A DNA stretch of 64,000 nt from Micrasema longulum (lineage: Eukaryota > Arthropoda > Insecta > Trichoptera > Brachycentridae). The notes under the pieces are model-generated. The model made no database searches. It saw nothing but the letters and a program-made list of their open reading frames with translations, and was not told the DNA's origin. A program made the position numbers and the translations under genes. Below are positions 1 through 10,017 of this stretch, one piece after another (position 1 is the first letter of the stretch; each line of letters starts with the position of its first letter). Where the stretch lies: NCBI GenBank assembly GCA_022494885.1, contig JAGVSM010001389.1, forward strand, positions 124,001 through 188,000. The letters are read 5' to 3'.

Positions 1-119
1 AAATATTGTTTAAAAAATTTCAATTAAATTGAATAAAAATATTGCAAAAAATAACGAAACATAATACTCGTGTAATAATTAACATACGACTTTTGAAAAA
101 AAGTGTCAATAATAATTTA

Positions 120-178
120 TTTTAAGCGTAAGGGCAAGGTGATGGTTAGTCTTACGCTTCAGATCTAGTCCAGTAAAC
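120..178 (-). repeat. SINE family 1 body fragment (tRNA-derived)
   Basis: A short stretch reading on the minus strand like the body of SINE family 1, with the recurring phrase AGCGTAAGACT...ATCACCTT seen in full copies at 16612 and 58915. The tRNA-like head is missing. The rest of 1-480 is AT-rich and shows nothing else that I recognise. Confidence 0.5.
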
Positions 179-484
179 ATGAATTTATTGTTCCGATGAA
201 TACTGTGATCTTCTCAACTCTAGCTGATAGACATATACGCACGAATGTGTTTTTAAATAATTATTTATGGCGCGAATCGTAAATGCGTCTAATAAATTTT
301 CTTTAAGTACTTACCTTCTATTTAAAAGTGCTAGATATAAAACAAACATTAAGCGTTTCTTTGAATACGAAGTGGTTAACGATTATTTATTTCGCTAGTT
401 AGGTACTTTTCAAAATAAATATGTCGAAATTGAATGGGAATTTCTTGATTTGATAAATGGGGAAATTCAAAATAACTACTTTAT

Positions 485-830
485 TTTAAATTAGCATTCA
501 TTTTGATTTTTACGATTAGAAAATATATTAAAAAACCCATTTTTTCTTATATTTTTAAAAATATGGTTTTTGTACGTAAAAAATATAGATACTAAGCCAA
601 ATTTTGTTTATAAATAGTTTTATGTGTCGTATTCTCATCGTTATGATTCTATAAAGTTTTTCAATTACTCCGCTCGTGACGTCACAAGTTCTAGTCGGTG
701 AGTTCTGCTAATTGGTGAGTTGGCTTATCGAAAACCGGAAATCTATCTCAACATTCAATCATTGGTTGATTCGGAAGAAATCGCGCAGTAGTTCGTTTTT
801 ATTAACATCATTTTTGTTATTTTTCCATAT
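485..830 (+). mobile_element. MITE family D, degraded copy
   Basis: This stretch shares an ordered set of landmarks with the better copies at 23905, 51602 and 21109: a poly-T stretch, a GTATTxTCxxCG phrase, TCCGCxCGTGACGTCA, ACCGGAAATxT, and GGTTGATTC before CGTTTTTAT. The terminal TAATGAGGAAGTTCAG is not clear here, so the copy is eroded at its ends. No coding capacity. Confidence 0.5.
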
Positions 831-872
831 TTCTTCTTCTTCAGCCTTCTGTCTTCCACTGCAGGATATAGG

Positions 873-1140
873 CTAATGGTCAATATGGCAATAATGGTCT
901 AATGCATACGTAATCACTGGCAGTACACATACTTCATATGTTTTTCTTTTCAGACAAATCGGAATCTCTTTATTTTCACGTATGTGCCTAAGTTTTCCAA
1001 AAGCTGCCCAACTCATTCTTATTAGTCTTGGCAGATCCGCCGTTTGATTTTCTTTGCCCAGTTTTATCTTACGTCCAAGATATATATTTCCATCTACCAT
1101 TTCGAGGTTTTTAATGTTAACAGTGATGATCTTGTTTTCA
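873..1140 (-). pseudogene. RTE-type reverse transcriptase fragment (thumb region)
   Basis: Minus-strand translation gives I-Y-L-G-R-K-I followed by G-K-E-N-Q-T-A-D, M-S-W-A-A-F-G-K-L and C-V-L-P-V-I-T-Y-A. This is the order found just after the catalytic core in RTE-like insect retrotransposons (YLG box, then the CVLPVxTYG box). It is about 85 codons with no start of its own, ending where repeat family A begins at about 1141. The matching catalytic part lies at 2158-2313 on the same strand, so one retroelement copy was split by an insertion of about 1 kb. Function lost. Confidence 0.75.
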
Positions 1141-1222
1141 GAAGCTCAATCATAAATAACTATCGACGTGCTTAAAAACATGCTTAGCATTTGAGCGATC
1201 ACAATGAACAATAATACACATT

Positions 1223-1573
1223 ACAATATTTGAGTTTGTCCAAATGTTCATAGACAAAAGACTGGATTTCACCCCCTCGGGGGTCATTAAGATTAACAAA
1301 TTACAACAGGGATGGAGAATACCTTCTTCAATTCTTCCATATGTTGATTTTAGTGAAGTCAAAAAGCCGAAACCTTTATTTTTCAATATGGTCTAAGAAG
1401 AAGTTTAAAAATTGAAAAATTGTTTTCAGGCGTTGCCTAATATGTGAAATAATTCAGTCAGATGAATCTCTTCACAACAATAAAGGTTTCAGCTCTTTGA
1501 CTTCACTAAAATCAACAGATGGAAGAATTGAAGAAGGTATTCTCCATCCTTGTTGTAATTTGTTAATAATAAT
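1223..1573. mobile_element. Family B fold-back MITE inside family A
   Basis: Starts with AATATTTGAGTTTGTCCAAA, then the CCCCCTCGGGGG palindrome. Its two arms pair over about 85 bp: AACAAATTACAACAGGGATG...TTGATTTTAGTGAAGTC on the left and the reverse complement at about 1490-1573 on the right. The left edge lies beside AATAATACACAT and the right edge is followed by the same 12 bases, a likely target duplication. Compared with copies at 60.5 kb the right terminus is shortened. Confidence 0.65.
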
Positions 1574-1936
1574 ACACATGCATTTGTTAATAATAATCAA
1601 CGCTCGTGTCGGTTTGTTTTTTGATTTCTTCGTAAATAAATACAGTTAATTAATAACTATGGCGACTGCTTTTTTTAACACTTGGCTTGCCAGCCACCGG
1701 CTAAAAAATCCCACAAAGGCATGGCCTGTTCGTGGGTATACAAGAAAATGTTAATGAATTTTTAGTCCTATAATAAATAATGGACAGTTATAATATTTTT
1801 GTGTAACATAAGAAAGAAAAAATAAAATATTCTGTAAAAGATAATATGGTATTTTTTTAATAGTAGTTAAAAAAAGAAATAAAACATAAAAAAAAACACA
1901 AAAATATTCCTTATTAATAAAGGGTAACAAAATAAA

Positions 1937-2125
1937 TCATAGAAAAAAAAAGTTCATATCTTTAGTTTGAATCCAGGATAGTGCATGTTTTTTAAACGAA
2001 GTGAAATTTTGAAAGTTTGTATTCAATGAAATATTATCAGTAAAAAACGAATTAAAAATCTTTGGGCCTATAAAATATGCATGTCTCTGTGCGAGCCTCG
2101 TTTTACAATGTGGTATTTCTAACAC
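1937..2125 (-). pseudogene. Non-LTR retrotransposon C-terminal remnant
   Basis: The minus-strand translation contains T-R-L-A-Q-R-H-A-Y-F-I-G-P-K-I-F-N. It resembles T-T-F-A-Q-R-H-L-x-F-I-x-P-R at 11640 and 55975 in this window, the tail of a non-LTR element ORF2. It is about 60 codons, 5'-truncated and without catalytic motifs. Probably inactive. Confidence 0.55.
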
Positions 2126-2157
2126 ACCATTCCTTCTTTGTGATTGAGCTACTGGAC

Positions 2158-2313
2158 TTATGATTTTGTAATGTTCATATTTAGACCGATTTTACTAGAA
2201 GCCTCATGCAATTCGTTCATCATTAGACTCAATTCATCAATGCTTTCACTTACGAGTATAACTATTATGTCATCAGCAAATCTAAGGCGACACACTAATA
2301 CATTTTCGAGAAA
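2158..2313 (-). pseudogene. RTE-type reverse transcriptase catalytic fragment
   Basis: Minus-strand reading gives L-R-F-A-D-D-I-I-V-I, with the D-D of the polymerase active site, then a helix (E-S-I-D-E-L-S-L-M-M-N-E-L) and G-L-N-M-N-I-T-K-S, the usual order around the FADD box in RTE retrotransposons. An in-frame stop follows at once. It is the upstream part of the fragment at 873-1140 and is joined on its other side to a piece of MITE family D (2300-2403). Confidence 0.75.
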
Positions 2314-2403
2314 CTTCGCAGTATAATTAAATACTTAAATTTTTACCACGCGTAAGAAAACATTTTTATATCCAATTTCCCATACCACTGAACTTCCTTA
2401 TTG
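2300..2403 (+). mobile_element. MITE family D, 3' end fragment
   Basis: Matches the last 100 bp of family D: CATTTTCxAGAAACTT, TTTTTACCxCGCGTAAGAAA, TATCCAATTTCCC and the terminal GAACTTCCTTATT. Fused directly to RTE sequence. Confidence 0.6.
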
Positions 2404-3031
2404 AGTGGAATTTTAAATCCGTTGACCTGAATCACAATCTACCTACATTAGCTGCCCCAATTCTACGAAGTATGTATGTGGTTCTTGGTTCTTGTAGCGC
2501 TGCGTACAGTCAGCTTGTAATGCTTTCAAATATAATATTATTACGTACATACTTATATAAATTTTCATCAAGCGCCGCTTCTAAAATTACTGTCAGCAAA
2601 ACGAACCACAAAATGTCGTTCATCCGACGCCAAAATATGCGGAAAATTTGAGGTTGCGTCATAATTCATAATACTCCTTGAATTTAAGATGGCTCATAAA
2701 ATTCCTTGTTTCTTGTAAAATTTCAAATAAAAAAAAACAGTAATTCGCTTAATTTTTCGATACGATACAATACTAATAATAATTATGGTTTATAAACAAA
2801 AATAACAATTTCTTTATCTACTGAGTGGTGGTCGTTCAAGGTCACAAACTTAAGGTTTTCACAAGGGCCCTATGTCCACCGATCCTGTTAAGTTTCAAAA
2901 CAAAATAACCTTTTTTATAAAAAAAAGTAAATCCCGAATGACCTTGAACGTCCCATACTTCTAATAAATCTCGACAACCACCCGATGGATCTAAACCTGG
3001 TTTTTGCAGTCATTTTTTTTTTTTTTTATAC

Positions 3032-3206
3032 ATTTTTTTTTGCACCACAACAGGCCAGGAGGCCTAATTACAGTGGTGAATTACATCACAGAGCACCCAG
3101 GCTTGAGAAAAATCACATTTTAATTTTTGTGTTCTCACCGGGAATCGAACCCGGAACCTTCCGTGCGTGAGTCAAGCGTCTTGACCACTACACCACGGAG
3201 GCCGCC
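3032..3206 (-). repeat. SINE family 2 (tRNA-derived), full-length-like
   Basis: On the minus strand a tRNA-like head (A box around GTGGTGTAGTGGTCAAGACG, B box GGTTCGATTCC) is followed by a body through CTCAAGCCTGGGTGCTCTG and a tail ending GCCTCCTGGCCTGTTGTGGT and poly-A. A nearly identical plus-strand copy lies at 46762-46937. It is a SINE rather than a tRNA gene because both copies share about 100 bp of non-tRNA body and an A-rich tail. Confidence 0.8.
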
Positions 3207-3369
3207 AAGTCATGTAAAGTAAAGTCATGTAAAGTGTCCTAAAACAAAGCTACTCGTATTTGTAATATCTTTGAAAAATGAAAATTAGTACGTCAAATTC
3301 GTTTCTTACCGTAAAATACCGTAAATTACGGTATTTTACCGCGACTTTTGGTAAAATTACGCAATTTTG

Positions 3370-3705
3370 CATCCATAACTGGGACACAACGCGTGGTTAT
3401 TATAATCACGGGTTTACACGGCTCCGGGATACAAAGCACAAAAAAAAGGAATGAGACCCTGTTTATGTGCGAACATTGCAATGTGGCTCTCCATACTCTC
3501 CATCAAGGCCAATGTTGGCAAAACTTGCATACAAAAATGACCTTTTAAATTGTTTCAAATAAATATGAGAAGTTTTAATTGATTTAACCAAGTGTTTTCA
3601 TAATTATGACACTTAAGAAACCCTTCACAAAGCATGAAATTTCACAAAAATGAGTCGGGCACAGGGTAAATTCTATGTGTATTCGGCCGGTACTCAAGGT
3701 GTTAA
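3370..3705 (+). mobile_element. piggyBac-like element, 3' end with C-terminal Cys domain
   Basis: Translation around 3440-3530 gives R-N-E-T-L-F-M-C-E-H-C-N-V-A-L-H and later C-W-Q-N-L-H-T, the shape of the cysteine-rich C-terminus of piggyBac transposases (C-x2-C-x-V-x-L...C-F/W-x3-H). Downstream, a non-coding tail ends CCGGTACTCAAGGTG followed by TTAA at 3702-3705, the target tetranucleotide of piggyBac elements. The catalytic domain is absent and frames are broken, so this is a relic. A second copy is at 46052-46372. Confidence 0.65.
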
Positions 3706-4449
3706 GAATGTTTTTGAGTAAATTATCCGATTTTTTTCTAAACCCAGTAACCATTTTTTACAAATTTATTTAATTGAATCCGGGTCATGGTTTTGCAATG
3801 TTCGGGTAACATATTGCATATTTTGGGGCCCATAAACCTGAAATTTCTTTGCCCGAATTCAGAGTTTGTGGTAGACCCATAACCCATCCTCTAGTTTGAC
3901 TTCTGGTAGTGTGGGAGTGTTCCTTTTGGGATTTCGTAGAATAATTTGCTTTCACAAATATTATTATTCTAAAAATATATAATTGCCTTATATCTAATAT
4001 CTGAAATTCATCAAATAACTTAATAGATACGAGTAGATTTTAATTTCGTTTATTTAATTAACAATAAAAATGTTTGGTTGAAGAATAAAGTAACGATAGA
4101 AAAACGCTCGCCCATTATATCGTCATGATCGTAGAACAAAGACGCATGTGATCTTCTTTAACTTCACGTAAGAGCAGTTAAATTTTTTTTTAACAATTTA
4201 TGTCACAACTTGATAAGCGCAAAAGTATGTCATTTGATACTTGGATTAGTTATATATATATTTTTTTTCAAACCTGTAAAATAAAGCCCTTTCAAGATCA
4301 AATATAAACGAAAATCAATGTCGAATTTTTAGCACTATCGTCGTTGTTCTATGATCCCGACGACTCATTAACTACTGAAGGAGCATATTAGTTTTATCAA
4401 ACCAAGAAATTAAAAAAAAACTCACTATATTACAAAACAAAACTTTGAG

Positions 4450-4743
4450 TAAATGTTATTAAATATTTGTATAAAACCACTTACCGACTTCTGTATGTCT
4501 ACCGGTTTCGAGACGTGCCCGTCTCTGCGTCAGGACACCAATTAAACCAACATACATGCAAAACCCACTACACACCTTCACCATAGTTGTTGCACAAAAT
4601 TATAAAACCAACACGACATGCAATTTAATAAGCACATGCACTGATTAGGATAAACATGCACTGATTAAAGATGGGTAGTTCTCGAAACCGGTAGACATAG
4701 AAAAGTTGGTAAGTGGTTATATACAAATATTTAATAACATTTA
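4450..4743. mobile_element. MITE with ~63-bp TIRs (CCGGTTTCGAG family)
   Basis: The left arm 4450-4512 and right arm 4681-4743 are inverted copies of each other (TAAATGTTATTAAATATTTG at the tips, CTACCGGTTTCGAG at the inner ends) with about six differences. The centre is 168 bp of non-coding DNA. The left arm continues into a hairpin motif related to that at 15619-15662. Confidence 0.7.
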
Positions 4744-4764
4744 TCAAATGTTTGACCGCAAAGT

Positions 4765-5612
4765 AATTTAGGGTGGCACGATCAGGTTAATGAAGTTAGT
4801 CGTAAACTTTATAGCAGTTTGCACTTACTTAAAAGATTACATAATTTTTCGCCAATTAATGTTAAGCAAACATTAGTCCAGAGCTTACTTCTTCCACTCC
4901 TTGACTATGCGGATGTATGTTATCCAGATGCTTACTTTGAATTGCTTGATAAGTTAAAACGATTGCAGAATATTTGTATACGTTATATAATTGATCTTCG
5001 CTAATTTGACCACATAACCGAGTATCGCACGCAACTACACTGGCCCAGTATCAGGCATAGAAGAAACATTCACATTCTATCACTTCTTCACAATATCTTA
5101 AATAATCCCACTTCGCCTGTTTATCTGAGAGAGCTCTTTCACAACACGGACTATCTCTTCGTTCTAGTAACTAGAGAACCCTTTTAATACCCTGTCATCG
5201 CTCTAATTTTCTTGCCTCCTCTTTAGCAGTAGTAGCCGCTCAATTGTGGAATAATCTACCCACTAATGTTAGAGACGCCCCCTTTCTCCCCCCCTTCTTT
5301 ATTTACAGTTAAGTCAAAATTGAAATGTCACTATCTAAATATTTAAATTGTTCTTTTATCATTCTTCTTTTTATCCCATCCCCTCTCCTCTCTTCATAGT
5401 ATAGTGTTAATTTTTTCATATATTTTTATTTTGTTAATCTTTGTTTTTAATTTTTGTATAAAATTGTAAGATTCAATAGGTCCATGTATTTGTAATTTTC
5501 ACGAACTGAACAGTTTGGGTAGGTAGAAAGAAATTTCCTTAAGGCAATATGCCCGCCCTTATATGTATAAATGTTGTATATGTATATAAAGTGTTAAATA
5601 AATAAATGCTTC
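4765..5612 (+). mobile_element. CR1/Jockey-like non-LTR retrotransposon, 3' end
   Basis: 5'-truncated. Coding remnant: V-N-E-V-S-R-K-L-Y then L-L-L-P-L-L-D-Y-A-D-V-C-Y, the C-terminal part of a reverse transcriptase, then L-Q-N-I-C-I-R-Y-I, an in-frame stop at 5002, and L-H-W-x-S-I-R-H-R-R. The 3' UTR carries GGCAATATGCCCGCCCTTAT and ends in (AAAT)n repeats. Other copies: 42545-43285 (plus) and 24917-25135 (minus). All are dead. Confidence 0.75.
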
Positions 5613-5619
5613 AAATAAT

Positions 5620-6220
5620 TACAAAATTTTAAGAATCATTTCGAAAAAAAACCGCTACTCAATTGTAAATTTGATGTTGTATAAATTAAAAGTACTAACA
5701 AATAAGAAAATAATATTATACAATACGTATACGATTTAATATTTGTTGTTATTGAATTTTGAAAAATACACAGAATTTCGGAAAAAAGGTTATCAAAACC
5801 ATGAACATGATCACAATACCAGATAAAAGGTAAAAATCAGACTCCCATTTAGAAAAAAGGCGAAGTCACGAAATTCAATTTTATATAAGGCAGTAAAAAA
5901 ATACTTTGAAATGGGCAAAAACATTGATTAAGAAAAAAATATATCAAAATCCAAACAGAAGGTTAAGAAATATGTGTTAAACAACTTATAAATTAAATAT
6001 ATGTACTTTGTTATTATTAAAGCACACGTAAGAATATGTTTATGTGCTCTATTTCAAGATTCATAATAATAAAAATATATTTTTTAAATACTCATTCCCG
6101 AACGAGAAAAGCTGCCCGAATGAGATTTCTGTAATCTGGTAGGGTATTCATACATTGAATTATTTGCCATACTTAATTTATATTATGAATTTCTTTGGTG
6201 TAATTGTAATGTAATGTAAT
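5620..6220. other. AT-rich intronic sequence, no recognised feature
   Basis: About 600 bp of A/T-rich sequence without open frames above 60 codons. No recognisable repeat except a short GAATGTAATGTAATG run just before the SINE at 6221. Confidence 0.5.
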
Positions 6221-6310
6221 CGGGTTGTGGTCCCGTAGCTGGTGTCTCGGACACACGGTTTAAAGGTACGTGGTTCGAATCCCACTCTACCCCAACTTGA
6301 TTGTCATTTT
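6221..6310 (+). repeat. SINE family 4 head (tRNA-like)
   Basis: A tRNA-like head beginning GGGTTGTGGTCCCGTAGCTG with B box GGTTCGAATCC, followed by TCATTTTCTAATAGTGAGTTA. A minus-strand relative sits at 10018-10107. The acceptor-stem halves do not pair well, so a functional tRNA is unlikely. Confidence 0.6.
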
Positions 6311-6473
6311 CTAATAGTGAGTTATTTACAACGCGTTGAAAATGGCCCTCAAAATTAAATATTTGAGTAAATCATAAGAACGCAAATATTTCTTTTAAAA
6401 AAAATAATTCATATTTACCTTCTTTTATTCTCAAGCAAAAATTTAAATGGCCTTTGAAAGTCCCTGAAATGGG

Positions 6474-6605
6474 CCTGATTTAAGGCGTATGACTGAATCA
6501 TCAGATAGTCATACGCCTTAGAGCCTTAGATCATCTCACCTTCGCGTATCAAATGATCAAGATCCGCTGCGATTGGAGTAGGTACCAACGCACTGCCCTA
6601 CACAT
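6474..6605 (+). repeat. SINE family 1, body and tail fragment
   Basis: Contains the family phrases AGTCATACGCCTTAGAGCC, GATCAAGATCCGCTGCGATT and a GTACCAACGCACTGCCCTA tail. The head is lost. Confidence 0.55.
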
Positions 6606-7312
6606 AATTAATGTATCCAGACTAATGGGCCAAATCTCGCGCTCATCGAGACTTAATCGAAAAATAGTGCTGAAAAAATGAACGCTAAACTTACTAAGTA
6701 ATGCACAAAATTAACGTTGCTCGCTCGCTGAATTCGGAGATCACTGAAAGAATATTATATTTTGAAAACCGCATTTTTTACCCCAGAGTTCTATACCGAT
6801 ATAAAATCGTTATTAAAAAATAATTGTTTACTTCAAATCTACGAGGACAGCATAAATATTCAACGATTTTTTTTTTAATACCTAGATTATAAAAACAATA
6901 AAACGCTGTGTACTTACAGCCAATCTGCCAAACAAAATGGAATTTTTACCCTTGAAAATAGACGCACTGTATCTGAATTATGCTCTTTACATAAATTATT
7001 AAATAATAAAGTAGACTCTTTTAACCTACTCTCCAAAATTAATCCTAGGAATAAGTATTTATTCCATCTGCCAGTCTGTACCACTAACTATGCACAACAC
7101 TTTCTTCTATCGTTCTTGCTCTAACTATAATGCTTTTTTTTCATCTATTGATATATTTTACACGCCCATTAATTTATTTAAAAGTAAATTAAGACTTATT
7201 ATTGCCCTATGAACCATTAGGTTCGGAAATGGAATGATGATGAATTCTTTTGTAATGTGTTTAAAACATTTAAGTTTGTAAGTGAAAATTCTTGATGGAA
7301 GTTCATTGTAAT
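6605..7312. other. AT-rich intronic sequence with a short SINE tail remnant
   Basis: Mostly unique-looking AT-rich DNA. At about 7198-7245 a fragment reads like the SINE family 1 terminus (GCCCTATGAACCATTAGGTT...GGAATGATGATGAA). Nothing else is supported. Confidence 0.5.
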
Positions 7313-7640
7313 TTATTATATAAATAAAAGATGAGTGATACTTTAATCCACAAATTTGGAATATCCAGTGAACGGTTTCATCGCTTTCGCGACATCTTCG
7401 AGACTGATATATTTACTAAGGAGTATGCTTTATTAAGGAGTATGCTTTATTAAGGAGTATGCTTTATTAAGGAGTATGATTTATTAAGGAGTATGCTTTA
7501 TTAAGGAGTATGCTTTATTAAGGAGTATCTCCTTAATAAACATACCAGTCTCGAAGATGTCGCGAAAGCGGTGAAACCGGTCACTGGATATTCCAAATTT
7601 GTGGATTAAAGTATCGCTCGTCTTTTATTTATATAATAAA
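7313..7640. repeat. Palindrome (~93-bp arms) with a 17-bp tandem array in the loop
   Basis: The left arm 7313-7406 and right arm 7546-7640 are inverted copies with only a handful of differences (tips TTTATTATATAAATAAAAGA, inner ends CGACATCTTCGAGACTG). Between them, 7418-7528 is a head-to-tail array of about 6.5 copies of AAGGAGTATGCTTTATT, with one A/C change. No coding potential. Confidence 0.85.
7418..7528 (+). repeat. Tandem repeat, 17-bp unit x ~6.5
   Basis: Consecutive copies of AAGGAGTATGCTTTATT. Only one unit carries a substitution (GATTTATT), so expansion looks recent. Units abut without spacers, so this is not a CRISPR array. Confidence 0.95.
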
Positions 7641-8270
7641 TAATATGTGTTTTAGAATATGTTTTTTTTACACCATAACAGGCCAAGGGACGAATTATCC
7701 TTGGCCCCTTTCACACATGCCAAGCAAATACACCCGGCCCGGTAACTTTCCGCGTACATCCTAAAAACGCATGCAAAATTTGTCACCTTTTGTAGGGTGT
7801 ACCCCGTAAAATTACTGGGCTGGATGGATTGGCGTGGCATGTGTGAAAAAGGCCTTTAGGTGGAGATAACGTAATGAATTAGATATTTCGTAGAATAACA
7901 CGTGTTATTTATTTACATATTATAAGTTTCCCTATATAGAAGTGTGTCGCACTCTTGCGCCGATCCTGGGTTCTGACTGCTGACATTGATTTCGGTTCCA
8001 ATGTCGACACGATCGCTGAAGGAAGTGATCGCCGAATATGGCACGCGACAAATTCGGCAATCGAACCGCAGAATCGATCAGAATCGAGAACCGACCATCC
8101 CGACCCACGTCCGTTAGTCAGATAGTCAGTTTCACGATTTCTGTCAATAGTGCCGGTCGCGACATAATAAATTCGGATATCGGAAATGCACGTCGTACAA
8201 TTGAATATTCGCCGGGAACCTGATTATCCAGAACAGCTCGCCGTTTCTCGTCGTTTGGTTTGGTTATCAT

Positions 8271-8282
8271 TGCGCATGCGCA
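8271..8282. promoter_or_regulatory. NRF1-type palindromic site (possible promoter core)
   Basis: The 12-mer TGCGCATGCGCA is a perfect match to the consensus palindrome bound by NRF1 (erect wing in flies), typical of animal promoters. It lies in the only GC-richer, apparently unique stretch of this part of the window (about 7.98-8.45 kb), with several CAGT-type initiator-like words nearby. No TATA box is evident. Its role as a promoter is inferred. Confidence 0.5.
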
Positions 8283-8289
8283 GTCGTCC

Positions 8290-8889
8290 GCTATCGCTGC
8301 TGCTAAATTGGCGGTAAACAAAAAACGCGACAGCTTAAATATGGCAATACATCAAGATTTTGCGAGTCAGATTCTCTGTTATCTTAATACGTTATTATCT
8401 CGTGCATCGGATTAAAATTTCAGTGTAACGCGGACATCGTGACACATGCCTACAGATAAAACAAACGAATTTCTTTTTAAAGGCATTTTGTCGTGGCACC
8501 TTTCTAAATTAAAACGGTTTTGTTACTAAAGAACAAAGAAACATCGATTCGGAGTAATATATTTAGCGTTCTTTTATGGACATGGGCCGTCAGAAAGCAG
8601 TTTGCAGTTTTAACATTTAAGTTGCCGGTGATATTATGGTAGAAACCTGTTTTCCGGGCAACAGACAAAGGAATAAACGTGCGCTATTTATTTCGTGTAC
8701 ACTTTCAAAACGTGTTTGTCTTTGGTAATTACAGAACTATCGTGCTTTGGAAATGAATTAAAAGTTTCAAAATTTAATTAAGTTTTTAAATGTTTTGGTT
8801 TTTCCTGTGTGCGAAAGTGAAGTTTTTCGATATTTCAAAATGCCCATATGTGGTGCTGTGTGGAAACGGAAAAAATATCAGTCTTCTGA
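8290..8889 (+). other. Candidate 5' UTR exon ending at a consensus donor
   Basis: A stretch with no similarity to the repeats of this window, downstream of the NRF1-type site and ending at CTTCTGA|GTAAGT (donor at 8890), a very good splice donor. It contains a short frame starting with ATG at 8790. Joined to the acceptor at 25797, that frame would stop after a few codons, so it would act as an upstream ORF and the main start would be ATG 25807. The start of the exon is not defined. The linkage to the kinase exons is inferred from order, strand and splice signals only. Confidence 0.35.
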
Positions 8890-9039
8890 GTAAGTCCAAA
8901 CTTTCTGTCGAATGCGTATATTATATATATTTTTTTTTAATCCAACGTCTTTCTTCTTGGAAACAATTTGATACCCCTTGTAGTATTTTTATTAAGTTTT
9001 TTTTTTCATTCTCTCCTTTTCTATCCCAATTGGAATAAT

Positions 9040-9740
9040 TTCTAAAAAATGTTTATTTGAACGAGCATATTTATTTATTTATTAAGGAAATTATACAGTC
9101 TTTATATAAAACAAGGTACAAAAGAACAATTAAAAAAAGTAAGACCGATTACAGATTTCACACTAATTTATTATGAATGCAGGAGGAGAGGGGGAAAATA
9201 ATTTAATTCTAAAAAAGTTAAAATATGAATATTAAATAAAAAGTACATAAAAGGAAGAAGACATTGTATAGCTCCAACTTTACTTTCCTCCCTCTCTCTG
9301 CTTTCATGAACTTTGTAAAATCATTTCTTTGTAAAAGTTCACAACCAACAATAATTCATTAGATGCAGGTAGTAGATGTTCATATGAATAAGTAAAAATT
9401 AAGAGTTGAAATCAAAAGTTAAAATTAAAATCAAAATTAAAAGTTTAAATTAAAATTAAAGTTAAAAGTTTTAATTAAAAGTTAAAATTAAGAATTAAAA
9501 AGTTAAAATGAATTATTCTATTGGGTTTTAAGATGTGTCCTTATTTTTCCAAATTTAAAAATGAGCATCAAATGTAAATCAAAATGGTAAAGGTAACATC
9601 ATTCGAAAGAATTGTGTTTGTATTTAAGTTACACGTATTATTTTATTTGATTACAAGCCTTCAAAGTGGAATGTCAAGTAAACGAAAGTGGGTGTTTTCG
9701 ACACCTTCTTCTGTTCGCGTTCAATCAATAACATAAAAAC
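9040..9740. other. AT-rich repeat-derived stretch with A-rich imperfect tandem repeats
   Basis: Begins with TTTATTTATTTATTAAGGAA, which looks like the reverse complement of a LINE 3' tail. At 9395-9520 there is an imperfect array of AAATTAAAAGTT-like units. No coding region is seen. Confidence 0.55.
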
Positions 9741-9743
9741 AAT

Positions 9744-9825
9744 ATTTTGAGTAGGTAGGTCCAAATTTTTGTAAACAAATGCTGGATTTTACCCCCTTGG
9801 GAGCTCATCAAATTTCATCGTTGTT
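9744..9825 (+). mobile_element. Family B MITE terminus
   Basis: Starts ATATTTTGAGTAGGTAGGTC and continues through TTTGTAAACAAATGCTGGAT and CCCCCTTGGGAGCTCATC, the standard order of a family B end. The rest of the element is not recognisable. Confidence 0.55.
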
Positions 9826-10017
9826 TGTTGGCCAAAATGATAAGACTAGTTAGCGAAAATCCGGATTTGAATTATTTTGGGTTTAAATAAAATTTAATAT
9901 ATTCTAATAAATTCAATTAATTTTTTTAAAGATTATTTACTTTCTTGTGATTTACCTAAATATAACAATTTTGGAGCCATTTCATTTTAGTCGTAAATAG
10001 CCGTGTTAGAAAATGGG

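Larger units (their letters stand above)
1141..2147. mobile_element. Repeat family A element with nested family B insertion
   Basis: The left end reads AGCTCAATCATAAATAAC and the right end TTTGTGATTGAGCT, an inverted pair. The family A body (CGACGTGCTTAAAAACATGC, then CGCTCGTGTCGGTTTGTTTT, then the CCACCGGCTAAA end) is seen at 1144-1225 and again at 1588-1710, separated by a family B fold-back repeat. The whole block interrupts an RTE reverse transcriptase. A second small non-LTR C-terminus occupies 1937-2125. Confidence 0.6.

Noticed and set aside
7418..7528. CRISPR-like or short-repeat array
   Set aside because: Units are contiguous with no unique spacers, in a eukaryotic context. It is a simple tandem repeat in a palindrome loop.
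8118..8321. 67-codon minus ORF in the GC-richer island
   Set aside because: No domain or splice support; openness is expected from the higher GC content.
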